Shown here piece after piece: positions 1 through 12,276 of a DNA stretch of 64,000 nucleotides. The stretch's first letter is position 1. Each line of letters opens with the position of its first letter. This stretch comes from Patiria pectinifera (taxonomy: Eukaryota > Echinodermata > Asteroidea > Valvatida > Asterinidae), in the NCBI GenBank assembly GCA_029964075.1, contig CM057135.1, positions 12,922,863-12,986,862 of the forward strand. The letters are read 5' to 3'. The notes below the pieces were generated by a model. It made no database searches, was not told where the DNA came from, and saw only the letters and a program-made list of their open reading frames with translations. The position numbers were made by a program, and so were the translations under genes.

Positions 1-377
1 ATGGCATGTGCAATCAATCATGGTACAAATTATTTGTATGTAGCTTTCAGTTTCACTTCAGCTCAGGCTGTCAGGCCTCTGGCTGCTTTCTTAGTCTTAC
101 CATGGAGGAAGGGTCTTACCTGAAATAACTGTTGCATTCGTCATCATTGAAGTTGTCCAATTCAAATCGATAGCCCTCATTTTCGTACTAGAAATCAGGA
201 TTACTCGGTGCATTGATGTCATACAGAAGAATGAACTCTTCATCGTCCAAAATGTTGCAGAAATATGCACTGACAAGGGTGTCTCTGTGCAGGTTCGCCA
301 TGTTAATAACAATCGCGATCGATTGAGGGCGTTTGTCACCGTACCGCCACCGTCCGTCCTAAATCGAAAGGTGACTG

Positions 378-499
378 CTCTATGTTCCGACACCCCTATG
401 TTCCGACAACCTAGATTGTGTTACTCCCGGTGAGGGTTAGGGTTAGGGTTAGGAATAGGAATATGTGTAGTCGGAACATAGGGGTGTCGGAACATAGAG
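378..499. repeat. Perfect hairpin with telomere-like loop
   Basis: Two 30-bp arms (378-407 and 470-499) are exact reverse complements and are built from the motif TATGTTCCGACA repeated within each arm. The 62-base loop carries a short TTAGGG run at 434-453. The layout fits a small foldback element or a hairpin remnant; no target duplication was identified. Confidence 0.8.
434..453 (+). repeat. Interstitial telomeric motif
   Basis: About three tandem TTAGGG units, the usual metazoan telomere repeat, sit inside the hairpin loop. The run is too short to mark a chromosome end. Confidence 0.75.
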
Positions 500-1017
500 G
501 TGTAACCAATCGAAATAGCTCACAAATCAGGACGGCCGCCGCGCACGAGGACCGCCACATACGGTTGACTCTCCGTCCTGTACGTTCTCCCGTCCCGAAT
601 CGAAACCTCCTTATTACCTCAGTGCGGGGTGCACGGCGGTGGTTGAGTCTCGGGTGGGTATAGCTCAACACGCAGTACAGGGACTCAACAAAGAGACGTG
701 TAGACTGGTTGAAGTTACTCACAAGACTGCCACATGGCCGGCTGGCCAGCTCAGGAGACGCCCAGCCGCGCCATGCTTCAGTGACTTTATTAAATGCTTA
801 CTACACTCCTCCCCGTGGTATTTTTTCCTTTAAATATTTACTGAATGAATTTTTTTTTTTGAGCAAAAGAATACCGTTAAGGGAATGTACAACATTTGCT
901 TTTGCTGTAATTTTCAGAAATAAATGGATTTGGAGGATTAATATGTTATAGAAAATATTGTTAAACTGACTTGTTTCACGTTTTGGGCTTGTAGACGCTG
1001 GAAAAACCAAATCATGT

Positions 1018-1379
1018 TCTTGTAGTCTGGTTCCCTGACCCCACTTAAAATGAAACAGAGCAATTAATACACTTGGGGAATTGTATGCTCAGAGATCAGT
1101 CTAGCAGGCTTGTACCCCTTCACAGGTGTGTAATCAATTGCAAAGAAAAGTCAGAATATCTAAATATGAAAACTTAACTAAATATGAAAAAGCCAGTTTT
1201 CTCCAACGCTGGTCGGCCGACCAGCGTTGGAAAAATACAGTTTTTCTTGAAAATGTCAGCACACCAGGAGCCACGATTTTAAGGGATGATTTGGACTGTC
1301 AGTCCCTAACAATTCAGTAAGGTATTTCGTGATAATTTGATCATTTCGTTTTTTGATGTTTGCAAATGTTGTATCTTAA
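1018..1379 (+). repeat. Dispersed repeat, copy A
   Basis: About 360 bases matching 13118-13488, starting near 'CCTGACCCCACTT' and ending near 'AAATGTTGTATCTT'. It has no coding potential I trust. The copy at 13.1 kb lies in an intron of the ParB/methyltransferase-like gene, so this is an interspersed element. Copy A holds a perfect palindrome at its centre. Confidence 0.7.
1203..1230. other. 28-bp perfect palindrome
   Basis: The sequence at these positions equals its own reverse complement, with GGTCGGCCGACC at its centre. The matching site in the copy near 13310 is decayed. Confidence 0.85.
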
Positions 1380-1815
1380 TAAAAAAATCCTAAATCCTCT
1401 CATATTTCAATATAAAGTACAACTGTAATGTCCTTTTCCCCTTGTTTCTCAGAAAAAATATGTCAATAAATATTTCCTTTTATATTTCAATATAAAGTAA
1501 TTCTTTTCCCCTTGTTTTCTGAGGAAAAGATGTCAAACTAGCCGTGACAATTAAACCACTCTTTTTATTTCGTTTGTGCATGTAGGTTTGTTTCCCCGTA
1601 ACTTTACACATAATAAGCATTATCAGGGCTGGATTTCTTTTTTTTTTATCCGTCCTGATAAAGCAGCATAAGCTTACACATTTTATATTCTCGCTACTAA
1701 GGTTTTACTTTTAACAGATTTTCATCTCTTATAAATTTTTATTGTCATGTCGATTAGTTACTCCGATTATACAATTGGTCAACATTTCTTCAAATTTTGT
1801 TTCCTTTTAAGGAAA

Positions 1816-3259
1816 TTAAACACCGTACAAACGTTCGGTGTTTTTCATGCAGCAGCCCAGCACTTCCTGGACGGAAATATCTTGTAGGTTAGCTACCTCT
1901 TGTGCCACGAGGGTTATCATTGTCGGGTTGCTGAAGAAGTGCGTCTCATGCGTACCGCGGGGTGCAAAGTATGGGGCGTCCGTCTCTAACAGGAGTCGGC
2001 TAAGGGAAATTCTTTTGGCCACTTCCTTCAGACCTGGGCTCTTACGCGACACCAAAAGTGTCAGCCCAACACACAATTTCAGGAAGTCTGAGCATCATTT
2101 TTTGGCCTCTTCCCAATTTCTAGAAAAACAATGGAGATGAATTCTCCAATGTCGGACAAGGGACTCTGATACAATTTGAAGACGGTCTTCCTCGGCATCC
2201 CGACAATGTAATACTACGGGCTTGTTCAGTTCAACAGCCACTCGAAGGAGGCGTTTGAGTACGGCTTGTTGAGCCGCACTGTCTTGGTATCCCCTCGAAT
2301 AGTCCAACCCAATCTCTCCGAGCGCAGCAACCTTAGGATGCTTCGCGAGGCGCCTGATTCTTTTTTTCCGAGGCAAGGGTGAAATGCGCCGCTTTTTTAG
2401 GGTGATATCCCACCGCCGCCAAGATGATGTCGTCGGACACCAACTGTAACCATCTGTCATTGTTGCCGTGGGTTTTTTCATCGCAGAAGACTTCGATGCA
2501 GCCCCGAAGGTTGCGCCTGTCGATGGCTTCGTCTTTCATGAACTGCAGGAGGGTGTCATTGTTGTAGTTGTACATGTCGAGCAACCTGTCCACATGGCAA
2601 TTGGCATCAACGAAATTACCGGTCGGCTGCGGAGTAGGCGGAGCCTCAGGTAGCAGTGTCAGCTGCGTTGTAGCTTTCGCCAGTGCATTACTGACGAGAT
2701 CCGGGTCGGGGCCGCTATATTTCTCTCCTCTGGTGCTAGTCCCTGGTGTCTATCGTAGGCGTCCCAAACACTCTGCTCCTCTGGACTATATGCCGAATTT
2801 GCGTCGCCCGACAAACGCCGGGCAACGAAATTCGGCAACTCGTCCGAGGACGCCAGACCCAGCCCCGCACACAAGTAATCGACGAAGTCATCCACAAGTA
2901 TCGCTTACTCCGAAAGATGTCGCTCTAGGGAAAATGGGCCATGTAGTTCCGCACTCCCAGCACGAAAGCAATGGGAATAGGAACCACCATTTGTCTCCTG
3001 CAATGTGATATCTTATGATGTGGCGCTTCATCTTTCTGGTGCGCCTACCGCATCCCGCTTGGTGACACAGCTGGCCGGCTTTCTTTGATGACTCAGGCGA
3101 TGGAGAGGGGTATGGGGGAGATGGTTCTTCGCTGGACTTCTGTGGAGACGGATGAGATGTGTTTACCAGCGCTGTAGCTACGTCTAGGGACGGTGATGCA
3201 CTTTCCACATCAAGGCCTTCCTCACTATAACCCGGGATGAAATAAGCCTCCTCGTGCAT
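1816..3259 (-). pseudogene. TatD-family (TATDN2-like) nuclease gene, broken
   Basis: An intronless minus-strand reading with TatD hallmarks in order: a metal-site region reading DANCHVDR (near 2630), GEIGLDY, a VVLHCRDA block, HLHCFS, and LLETDAPY shortly before the C-terminal ERLYGV and stop. TatD proteins are metal-dependent 3'-5' DNases or RNases. Upstream (2888-3259) is a Pro/Ser-rich segment with a Cys/His cluster (CHQAGCGRRTRKMKRH) that looks like a zinc finger, then an acidic linker. At least three frame changes (near 2100, 2400 and 2660) break the gene. The first metal-site His of the family (HxH) reads Asn. It resembles multi-copy intronless TATDN2-like genes of marine invertebrates. 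The start at 3259 is the first Met of the zinc-finger frame and is tentative. Confidence 0.7.
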
Positions 3260-3498
3260 GTTTAACTGAATGTTGTAAGCCTATTAAAAGTACATATTCC
3301 ACAACAAATGGGTCAAGGGTCAGATATTGGCAAAACCGAGTGCCTAAAATCGGTGATTTCATTACTTTAAAAGTTAAATCACTAATACTTAAACTTAAAT
3401 ATTAATTTTCGCTTAACTATACTCTTAAAACTTTTATCTGCTGGGTACTCCAGGTGCATACGCATTTGCCTATTAAGCCTGAAGCATATACATAAATT

Positions 3499-3710
3499 CA
3501 GTGGCTTAGCCAGGAAGTTTTCAGGGGGCGCTGGGGGGCTGATAATTTTTTTAGAAACTCAAAATCTCAGTGGGGGGCGACAAGGTTTTATGGTTACAAT
3601 TGTAGGGCTTCCATTCACATCTGAGAATGAGAGCCCTACTATTGTAGGCCGTCCATTTACATTTGAGAATGAAAGCCCTACAATTATAGGCCGTCTAATA
3701 AAGTGTTTAA
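3499..3710 (+). repeat. hAT-like end plus ~60-bp direct repeats
   Basis: CAGTGGCTTAGCCAGG at 3499 resembles common hAT-type terminal repeats. It is followed by two diverged copies of a segment containing TTGTAGG, ACATnTGAGAATGA and AAGCCCTAC (about 3597-3695). The opposite terminus was not found. Confidence 0.35.
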
Positions 3711-5542
3711 CGTATTATGTTTAACACATTATAAAAAAAAACAGTCACTGAGTAACATTTTTTACAGATAACCGTTAGTGAACGTTCTTTGTCTAGTGGA
3801 GAAAACTACTATTGTATTTTATCAAAGAAATTGGAACTTTGTATATTCGTAATGATACACCACAAAAAAATATATAATATTTTAACACGTACATGAGCAT
3901 TTAACATCATGTTATTTTAATTCACATAAACCAAAATCCTCATCCCGCTATTTACAAAGGTCTGGCGGTTTATTAATTTTAGAGGATGACATAAACGTAA
4001 AAATGTTACATGGACTGTTAAGGCTTACAGTAAAATGATTGTCAGTTTTAGGTTCTGATTTGTATTTGTTTTTTGTTCATGTATGCTTTACCTCTAATGT
4101 AAACAAAAGTAAGATAATTAAACTGGCAATTATTAATGTTATTAACAAACCAGTATAAGTATGTGAGGTATGTATGTAAGACTACTTCTACATTTCCAAA
4201 TTTTACTTAAGAAGGGATGTATGTGCTCCACACAGGGCCAAAGAAAAGTTTCACTACAACTTGAGGTTACATTGCTGGAATCACGGAGGAACAAAAAACG
4301 ACAAGCAATAAAAAGATAAATTAGGGTAAATTGAAGCCTATTGGTGCAACGAATCTTATTTGCATAGGTCATTTATGTAAGTCAGTAAGTCGGCAAAAAG
4401 GCAACTTACAACAAATCTCAGCAATCGCGTAAGTTGTCACACATTTTCGGGTCCCAAGAGTTCCGATTTGGGCGGAGTTTACTTTACTAGCCACTCGAAA
4501 ACTGATGCTTGCAGAAGTCATCCAAATCCATACCAGTAGGTGGCCTGGAGTGGCTACTTAGCGGATACATATGAACAATGCAAGGGTGAGTATCGAAGTA
4601 TCGAGACTGTAATTGTGTAATGTAGGTCTGCGTGTACATGTAATTTCTGAAAGCAGCACTGCGTGTGTGCCGGATGTAACATACAACGTGTATCGTACAT
4701 TGAAAATAAACGACAGAAAAAACGTAAGGATATCTAATGTAAATAATTGGGATTGGTCTCTACTTGGGAACAGTAAGACATTAGGTTGGTTTCCTTTCAA
4801 CCAGATGTTTAATAGGATAGGTAAGTAAATAATCCAACACACAATTTTCGTGCTCAAAATCTAAAGAAGAGTGCTGAACAACAAACCTGATGAAGTTTCA
4901 GCTCACTGAATGCTGCATATCTGGAAAAAAAATAATACTCTAGGATTTCGATTTCAAATCAACAGCTGATATCGAGTCATGTTTTAATTAAATAAATCCC
5001 ACGCGGTGCCCCTTTAAAAATGCAGCGTCATAAAATGCAATATGCCAATGGCACACGTGGGATACCATAGTTGGTCAATTTTCTGGGGACAAACAGTCCA
5101 TACCAAACGGACAACTTCAGGGTGAAGAGCTAAAAAAAAGTCTTTAGTTTTTAACCAACGTGACCCCAAAACGATCTCTGACCCAATTTCGGTTGTGTGA
5201 CATGTTTGGAATGGCTACTGGTAATTTTAACATTTGGTTGAAATCGGTAAAATATGCAAGAGCAATATACCACTGTTGGACTACTAGAGAGACAAGATGA
5301 TTTCTTGAACTGCAGCTATCCTGCAGAGCTACAGGAATGCACCCGGGAAGTCGCCATTACAGAGGATGTGTTAATCTTTACAAGATTTTGTACAGTGTGT
5401 GTCTGTTTCTCGATCTAGGAAATTAGCTGCTAGGTAGCAGTGGATCCTGAATACATTATCCTTTCCTCCTAATGTATGCAAACTGTATGAAGGACGTGCA
5501 TACGTCAGAATCTCGCCTCTTAAATTCCAAATCCAAAGGAAA
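3711..5542. other. AT-rich non-coding stretch
   Basis: Short ORFs only, with no recognisable protein, RNA or element ends. I see nothing supportable here. Confidence 0.5.
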
Positions 5543-5815
5543 ATGTTTTCACATGTTGACCGTCAATTTGATAAAATCACAAATTTGATGAATTCTCGGA
5601 CAACTTTTAAACGAGATTTTGAGCATTATTTTTCAGTATATAAAACCTATATAGTTGAAATGCTTGACAATATTGCTTTTCTAAAGACCCTGGTTATTTG
5701 GTGTACCTTTTGTGGTAAGACAAGAGTCACCATGGATAGCCATGTGTTCGAGTATGATACTCTCATCACAGAGCTGAACAGTTATGTGATTGCTAATGGC
5801 GATTTGAAAAGTTAG
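5543..5815 (+). CDS. Hypothetical short ORF, 90 aa
   Basis: An ATG-initiated ORF of 90 codons in otherwise empty AT-rich DNA. The product looks amphipathic and helical, with one CxxC (WCTFCGK) near residue 54. I recognise no family. It could be chance, or an exon of an unseen gene; no splice signals were convincing. Confidence 0.2.
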   Translation: MFSHVDRQFDKITNLMNSRTTFKRDFEHYFSVYKTYIVEMLDNIAFLKTLVIWCTFCGKTRVTMDSHVFEYDTLITELNSYVIANGDLKS

Positions 5816-8352
5816 GTAACACTTCATTTTCGAATGAAACTACATGCACGTGTGTACACACATGTTCACGTTGGCGGGCGAAATATTTGAAAATTAATTT
5901 CTCCCGTTTAGAAGACCTATCTTCATGCAGCTTTCAGGGTTTACTTCATGCAGGGGAAATAATATAGCTAGCTGTCACTACAAAATTCTAAATTCTCATA
6001 CGTTACATTAATATGTAAATTCTCTGACTATATCCTGAGTCAAAATCCTAATTGGCTGGATGACTGCTGCCGCCACTACCAGAATGATCGCCCATTTCAG
6101 CCGAGTCTTCATTGTCTGTGTCTTCTGTAAGTATATGAACAGTGAGGAAAATATCAGAGAGTATGTATATTGTTGTTTGTATATTATTTTATTGCCCTAA
6201 TTTTGATAAAGGAAGCAGTCGAAAAGCTTGATTATTTGTACTTCTTCTGGGGAGCTCCGTACTACAGAATATTATCAATTGAGGGGGAAAATACATCATT
6301 CGCTTTGCTGTAATTTGCAGAAATCGATGGGTTTGGGGGATGATTATTTTTAGCGACTATTATTGCACTGACTTGTGTTGTGTTTGTAAATGTTGTTTAG
6401 CCCCAATATTTTGTAAACTGGACTGCCTTTTCCCATTCAAATGCCCTTTTTTAACGGTTGAACCCCCTCCCCAAATAATTTTTAAAGAATGCCATTTTTT
6501 TTACGAAGTGTTTTTTTTTGAACAAGTGCCCTTTACCCCCAAAAGTGGTGGCTTTTTCCACATCTAGCACATGTATTGCCCTGAAAAGCACCATATATTG
6601 GTCCTTTGTGTACAAAATTGTCGGTTTTGAACAGCGCCCCCATCGACAGTTAGTACCAGCCCCCCCCCCCCCCCCGGAGAAAAAAAAAAAACCTGTCTAC
6701 ATTTCACAATGAATGTGCAAGTGCCCTTTTAAAAAAAAAAATACCCCCCAATAAAAATGACCGTGCTATATCCCTGACAAATATCTGCTTTTTAGGTGGT
6801 CTTTTTTTTCCTCTCATGTTGTTAAAACAATGACTGCAATATTGCAGCCCAAATTCTGATCAGAATTTGGATGTTAACAAGTAAGGAATGCTGTGCACTC
6901 TGTAATACATTAATGTAAATTTATGTAGGCCTACCTGATGCTAATACAGAAAACTCTTCGCCCAACAAGATGTCACATTGTCTGCACGAAGCTTGTTTGC
7001 TGGGCATCATTGTCTACAGCAACACAGTTTCGATTCAACGGTAGCGCTGACAGTAAGACTGTGCCTGAAAAGAGAGGTTGAGGAACCAAATTTCACTTTG
7101 TATTTAACAGTAATTGTCATATGTTTAAGCAACTTAAAGGGCCCATGAAGTGAACATATCTTAAGAACTTATTTTGTGCGACTTTCGTCTCCTCTGCAAA
7201 TGTATGAAAACTTTTTAACACCCCCTTTCGGTTAATTTTAGTAAAAAGTGCACTTGTTTTAAACATGCCATGAATTGAAATTTCAACAAATCACTTAAGG
7301 AAAAGAATGTTCAAATTGCAAAATATTTCAATATCTGGCAATTGTTTTTGAGCACAAACCAATTGCAACATTGAAGCTTCTCCCTAATATGACATCACAC
7401 TTATGCCATGGATATGAAAATTTGCATTAGCATAAAAACTGAAAGGCATGTGGGAAAAATGAAGCCTGAAAATATTAGGTTTAATGAAATAAAGTTGCAT
7501 TTTCATAAATTGCATTAAACATCTATTATGGGATTTAATTCATGTAATTCATTTAATTCATGTACAGTGCGCAGGTCATTGTTTTACCCTTTTGGCAATT
7601 ACATGAACAAATGTAAAACATAAATAAATAAATACATAAACTTGTTATAATTGTCTTCAGAACTGTAAGCATCACACCAGCAATGTGGTATCAGACTTAA
7701 CAGAATACAAAATATTTCTTTTTAGTTGTGTGACAGGGCGACAAAATGAGTTTGGCATCTTAACACTCAGTTTGGCACCTTGTTTTAACATGCAATACAT
7801 GAGTGTCATTGAGAGTTTTAGTGTTAAAGTCACAGGCTGAGGTTCAAATGCCATGCCAATGAGCTTTTTTGTTGATTTTCACTGAGTTTCTCATGATCGA
7901 ACTGGTACCAAAAATGGAGGGACAAACTGTATGTTACAAAGCGTCTTGCTTCAAATTTAAAAAGAAATGTTAATAAAACATCTGCCAAAACACCTCCTTT
8001 CAATCAAGTAGTGATGTAAATATTACACTTTTTTCAGGCATTCTATATCCCATTTGAATAAATTTTTGTTAAGAAAATACCTAACATTTTTATATGTGTC
8101 CATTTTTTCGCAACGTTACTAACTGACATTAAAAGTAACCATCACAACTCCAGTGTGTGTTGAAATACATGTATTGATAATCTTTACTGCATAGTAGACG
8201 TATGTTAGATGTACTTACACAACTGGGACTTGGAACTCTGGAATTTTTTTCTTTGGAAAATTGTCGAAAGCTTAGGCAAAATAAACCCCTCCTTAATTGA
8301 TTCTAAGCTTCCCGAATTTCCTGCCGTTTGGTTTTACTGAATAGCAACTTAC
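5816..8352. other. Non-coding stretch with homopolymer runs
   Basis: Contains a C-run and A-run near 6660-6690 and scattered short ORFs. No gene, RNA or element boundary is supportable. It may be the continuing 3' intron region of the minus-strand gene that follows. Confidence 0.45.
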
Positions 8353-8601
8353 CTGTACCGCAGCAAGCATCAATAATTGCGTCGCCCTCTTGACTGAGTA
8401 GCTTGACAAGCTTTTTGCAGAGGTCAGTTGGAGTTTGAGACTGGTTGACAATATCTCCAGAGTCGTCCGTGTGCAAGTCATCCATTGACACGGTGAATAG
8501 ATTGTCTTGACTGACAACATTTATGTCGCTCTTGTCAACGGTGCCCGACCGGTCTGCAAAGGCTAGCACGATGCCTCTAACTGCTCCCCTGAATATGCGT
8601 T
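8353..8601 (-). CDS. Exon with DNA-methyltransferase-like motif
   Basis: Bounded by an acceptor (AAACTGAAACAG before 8601) and a donor (GTAAGT after 8353). The encoded segment is acidic and ends SQTPTDLCKKLVKL followed by AIIDACCGTG. That resembles the S-adenosylmethionine-binding block of N6/N4-type DNA methyltransferases (DPFxGTG class); here the leading residues are DACCGTG. It is the most downstream exon seen, so the rest of the catalytic domain should lie below 8350 but was not identified. Its incoming phase does not match the exon ending at 10913, so at least one exon between them is unassigned. It belongs with the ParB-like exons at 13.5-14.2 kb; this pairing of domains is typical of phage and plasmid proteins. 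Confidence 0.6.
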
Positions 8602-8785
8602 CTGTTTCAGTTTGAAAAAAAAAAATGGCTCTATGATATTATTTCATGTGTGTATTTCGCCCTGCAGTGACAACCCTGATTAGCGTTTTTAAGATAATGA
8701 ATTTATCGATACAAAGGTAACGGTCCTTCCTTTTCAGGTAGCTCTGCAGTTCTATTTGCTTTGCTAAAGTATATGCCTACTTATA

Positions 8786-8961
8786 CAGTCGACTCTCGTT
8801 AATAAGGTGTCCTTGGGACTTTACAATTTCCTTTGTTATAACAGGAGCCTTGTATTATCAGGAGTCGAAAACAAAGAAAACATAATAGTTGGGACCAACA
8901 ATTTTCCTTGTTTTAACAGGAACCTTGTATCAACAGTGCTCTAATTAACGAGGTTCGACTG
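8786..8961. mobile_element. pogo/Tigger-like MITE
   Basis: Inverted ends CAGTCGACTCTCGTTAAT and ATTAACGAGGTTCGACTG lie between TA dinucleotides (8784-8785 and 8962-8963), the target duplication of Tc1/mariner-pogo elements. There is no coding capacity. It lies in an intron of the surrounding minus-strand gene. Confidence 0.75.
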
Positions 8962-9599
8962 TATGTACTCAGAACAAGTCTCTGATGAAGCAGACACATA
9001 CAATATCTGAACACTAAAGGATATTTAAACCACCAACGAGTTACGCATCATGTCTGTTCTGCTTTACACATGTATAAGAATTTGATGAGTTTGCAGCTAT
9101 AGAGGCTGGGCCCCCTGTACCCATATGGACACGAAATGGTCATCCTTGCACTCGTAATAAACCACCAAATTGGAAGAGAGATAAACACTGTTTAATGAGG
9201 CCATTGAATGTGGGCCTGAGATAATACACCTCATGTGGAGCAGAGGGCCAATGCCAATGGGATTTACTTATGCTTCGTTTTGCCCTTTTTTACTTTAATA
9301 AGTGGCCTCAAAAACAACTGCTAATTTGCTCCTCACCACAGTATAGGAACAATAACACACAAAAAAAACTCGTGTGAATGCTTGATGATTGCTTGGCTTG
9401 ATGGCCACGACACCTTATGACCGGTTATTTTTTTATTTTTTTTTTTACAACTGCAGTTCATTTATATATTATTTTAGATACGAATCGCCTATCACAAGGC
9501 TGAAGGCCATTCTAGGTTTTGGCTGCATAGGAAGGTGTGCAAAAACTAGCCCCTCATACTGAAACAAGACAAGATAATCTAATCTCTTCACAGTATGAA

Positions 9600-9740
9600 T
9601 AGGATTGGGATGGGTAAATAGTCAACTGCAATGCATTAATACCAATATGGCCCAGGCCTGGGCAGGCTGGACTTGAACCCACAATCCACAGAATTACCCA
9701 GACCTCGAAGTCAATGCTCCAGGACAGAAATTGTTGTAAC
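9600..9740 (-). repeat. tRNA-derived SINE-like segment
   Basis: The minus strand reads GTGGGTTCAAGTCC, a Pol III B-box/T-arm, followed by AGCCTGCC. A very similar T-arm block occurs at 19680. No full cloverleaf can be drawn, so a SINE is more likely than a tRNA gene. Confidence 0.45.
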
Positions 9741-10204
9741 ATCTATTCCTAATATTTTCATCGTTAATAATGCATGTTTAAATAACTTTTTCTGCATTTG
9801 TCACGTGGTAGAATAGATCCTCTGTGTGAACAAAGAACCCGCTTTTGTGCACACCTCACTGACGGTGTTCATCCTTGATGTCGGACACAACACAACAAGA
9901 CGGTAGTGTCTGTTGTTAGCTGTGGCATTTCGATTTTGGAGAGTCCCACAAAATCTCGATAACTCATCCTGCTGCCATTTCTAGATAAAGAAGACAAAAA
10001 GACAAAATAAATCTAATCAGATCAAGAATTTGGCACAAAAGTGTCTTTCTCAGGTTGGTTTTTTTTTTTTTTTTTTTTACTGTTTTGCAATTACAGCAAA
10101 AGCAGTCAAAAGTGGGTGAAATATATAAATTGATTTTTAAAATTTCTAGCATGGTTGACACTTAGATTTCACAGGCAATCATTTACAATTCAACAGACCT
10201 GCTA

Positions 10205-10862
10205 AAGGACAGAGTTGAAACGATTCACTGACTCGAGTTAAATCTAGTCATGTTAAAGAGGTGACTTAAGTCGAGTCAACCCAAGTCACAATATAGGTCA
10301 AAAAGGTTGAGTCAAGTCACAGTTTGTAGTCAAGATAATTCGAGTCAAATATTTAGCTTTAGTCAATTCGAGTCACAAATATTTGAACACTATATAACAA
10401 AATAAAGACAAGAGAAAGTTTTTCGACACACCAACTGTTGCACAGGTTATCTGGTTTAGCTAGTTGGCACATCACTGACAACATCAGAACCAAATTGAAT
10501 TATACAAATCTGATTCAGATTATTTAAGAGTGGACATCTGTCTACCTAAATGTGTAAAGGAGAGAAGAATTTAGCCAGCATTCAAATACAATAGCAAACA
10601 AAACCACAAATTGGAAAATGTGTTTTTCAGTTCAACCCCACCGCTGCACCGTTCTGTATTTGCAAATTGACAAGAACATAAATTTGCACAGTAGGTCATT
10701 GCAGTTTTGTTTTTTCTGCTAATGAGGGACTCAGGAAATTTGCTTGCAGTTACTCGAGTCGAGTCACTTACCCATAGTAACTCGAGTCAAGTCAACTCTC
10801 CAGATATATTGTAAACCGAGTAAGACTCAAGTCTAATTATTTTCCCGAGTCATTACAACAGT
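10205..10862. repeat. GAGTC/CAAGTC-rich repeat element
   Basis: The segment begins and ends with clusters of ACTCGAGTC and GAGTCAAGTC words, with an AT-rich middle, and imperfect ends around GACTCG. It looks like a MITE-type repeat, partly degraded. It abuts the exon ending at 10913. Confidence 0.4.
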
Positions 10863-10912
10863 CTGGTACAGGATATTTTCTTGGTTTCTTTGGCACACAT
10901 TATATTACTCAC

Positions 10913-11221
10913 CTTGGGGAGATCAATGAGAGTAAGTTCTGCACCCTGAAATGCAGGGAGCTTGGATCTGATGGTGTCGTTTGAGATGTTGAGTATATTG
11001 GTTGTCAGGACGACTCCATATGCGTCACCACAAGTAAACGCAGCTGCGCTGGTGACCCCAACCTCACGTCGTTTCTTTAGCTTCCAACAGTACTCCTGAA
11101 GTCTCGAGTCAGTTGGCTTAAATTCCGGGAGGAAGCGAGACAGCACTTCACGGTTGGCAGCTTCTGGGTAGCTTTGCTCTGCTTCCTCCCAGGACTGGCA
11201 CCCCATATGATTGCAGAAGAC
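10913..11221 (-). CDS. Exon of ParB/methyltransferase-like gene
   Basis: An open phase-0 segment of 103 codons with clean borders: acceptor CCAACAG before 11221 and donor GTGAGT after 10913. The product starts VFCNHMGCQSWEEAEQ and is soluble and alpha/beta-like, with charged helices. No family is recognised for this piece alone. Its place between the ParB-like exons and the methyltransferase-motif exon, on the same strand with good splice sites, makes it a real exon. Confidence 0.65.
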
Positions 11222-12072
11222 CTGTTGGACCTGTATCAAGTCATTCAACACACACATGTACAACACTACTTACAAAAATGTCAACCACGTTTCAGAGGAA
11301 AAACCTCCACAATGCAACTGCTACATTTTATGGCAGAGTAATTTTAATATGTCATTTGCATCGTACGCCAATCTGTATTTGTGCACAGAACAAACACAAT
11401 GCTTGTGCAAGATGAGAACTGGTTGTCAAACTTTGATAGTGATTGTCAAATTTATTAGTTCTCTTTTTCCCCGATATTTCTTTCTGATGAAAATGGATTA
11501 TCTTCTATGTGAATAACAATGAAGGCCGATTACAGGGTCTTACAATGTCATTTATTTTAATGCAATCCTTGAAAATGCATCTCTGTGTCCCGTCTTACGT
11601 TATTAACACAATCGTTATTTTTAATTTTGACTTGCAAGTGAACAGAACAACCTTAACTAAACAGTAACATCTTGAAACGATATCATAGCAACAGCGCCAT
11701 CACTTGTCCGGAAACGTATTAAAAATGTTCAAATGTTCAAAGAAGATAATTTTTTCCGCAAAATTTACCAAAAAGGAAGGCCAATTGGTTGCAAGCATTA
11801 ATGAAGACTAGAAAGTTGTACAAAATATGTATTTATACTCTAAAAAATTCACCTCCTGGCCCTTTAATTTTTGGAACAAACTGTCAGCATAATTAACGGT
11901 TTTGATTTTGACTTGTCTGTGCTTTCAGTGCTGAGAACTGAACACATCGACATTAGTTTGCAGTTCCAGTATTCTTTTCAGATACTTGTAATAGTAGGTC
12001 TGATACAACACTATTACCTACTTTTTCATGATGAAGTGTTTTTAGGTGACAGAATAAAAGTGCACACTTTAC

Positions 12073-12276
12073 CTCGGCCAGCTTCTTTATTCGTACAGCC
12101 TCTTCCTTCAGTTCGGCCGTGGAGAGTTCTCCATTTTCCACTTGCTGGAACAAGTGTCTCATGGCTGTTGGGTCCTGTCCCATCAAAGGCCGAATAGTGT
12201 AGGCTAGTTTCCCAAAGTCCGGAAGCGAAACTCTGTCCTTTTTCTTTAGTTTCTGGCTCTTCAACTCTCCAACCTC
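12073..12276 (-). CDS. Exon of ParB/methyltransferase-like gene
   Basis: Ends at a donor GTAAAG after 12073. The frame reads FEVGELKSQKLKKKDRV and ends KEEAVRIKKLAE, basic and helical. The 5' border is less certain: an in-frame AG just before TTTGAG would give 12276, but its pyrimidine tract is poor. Phase 0 at the start agrees with the upstream exon ending at 12985. Confidence 0.55.
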
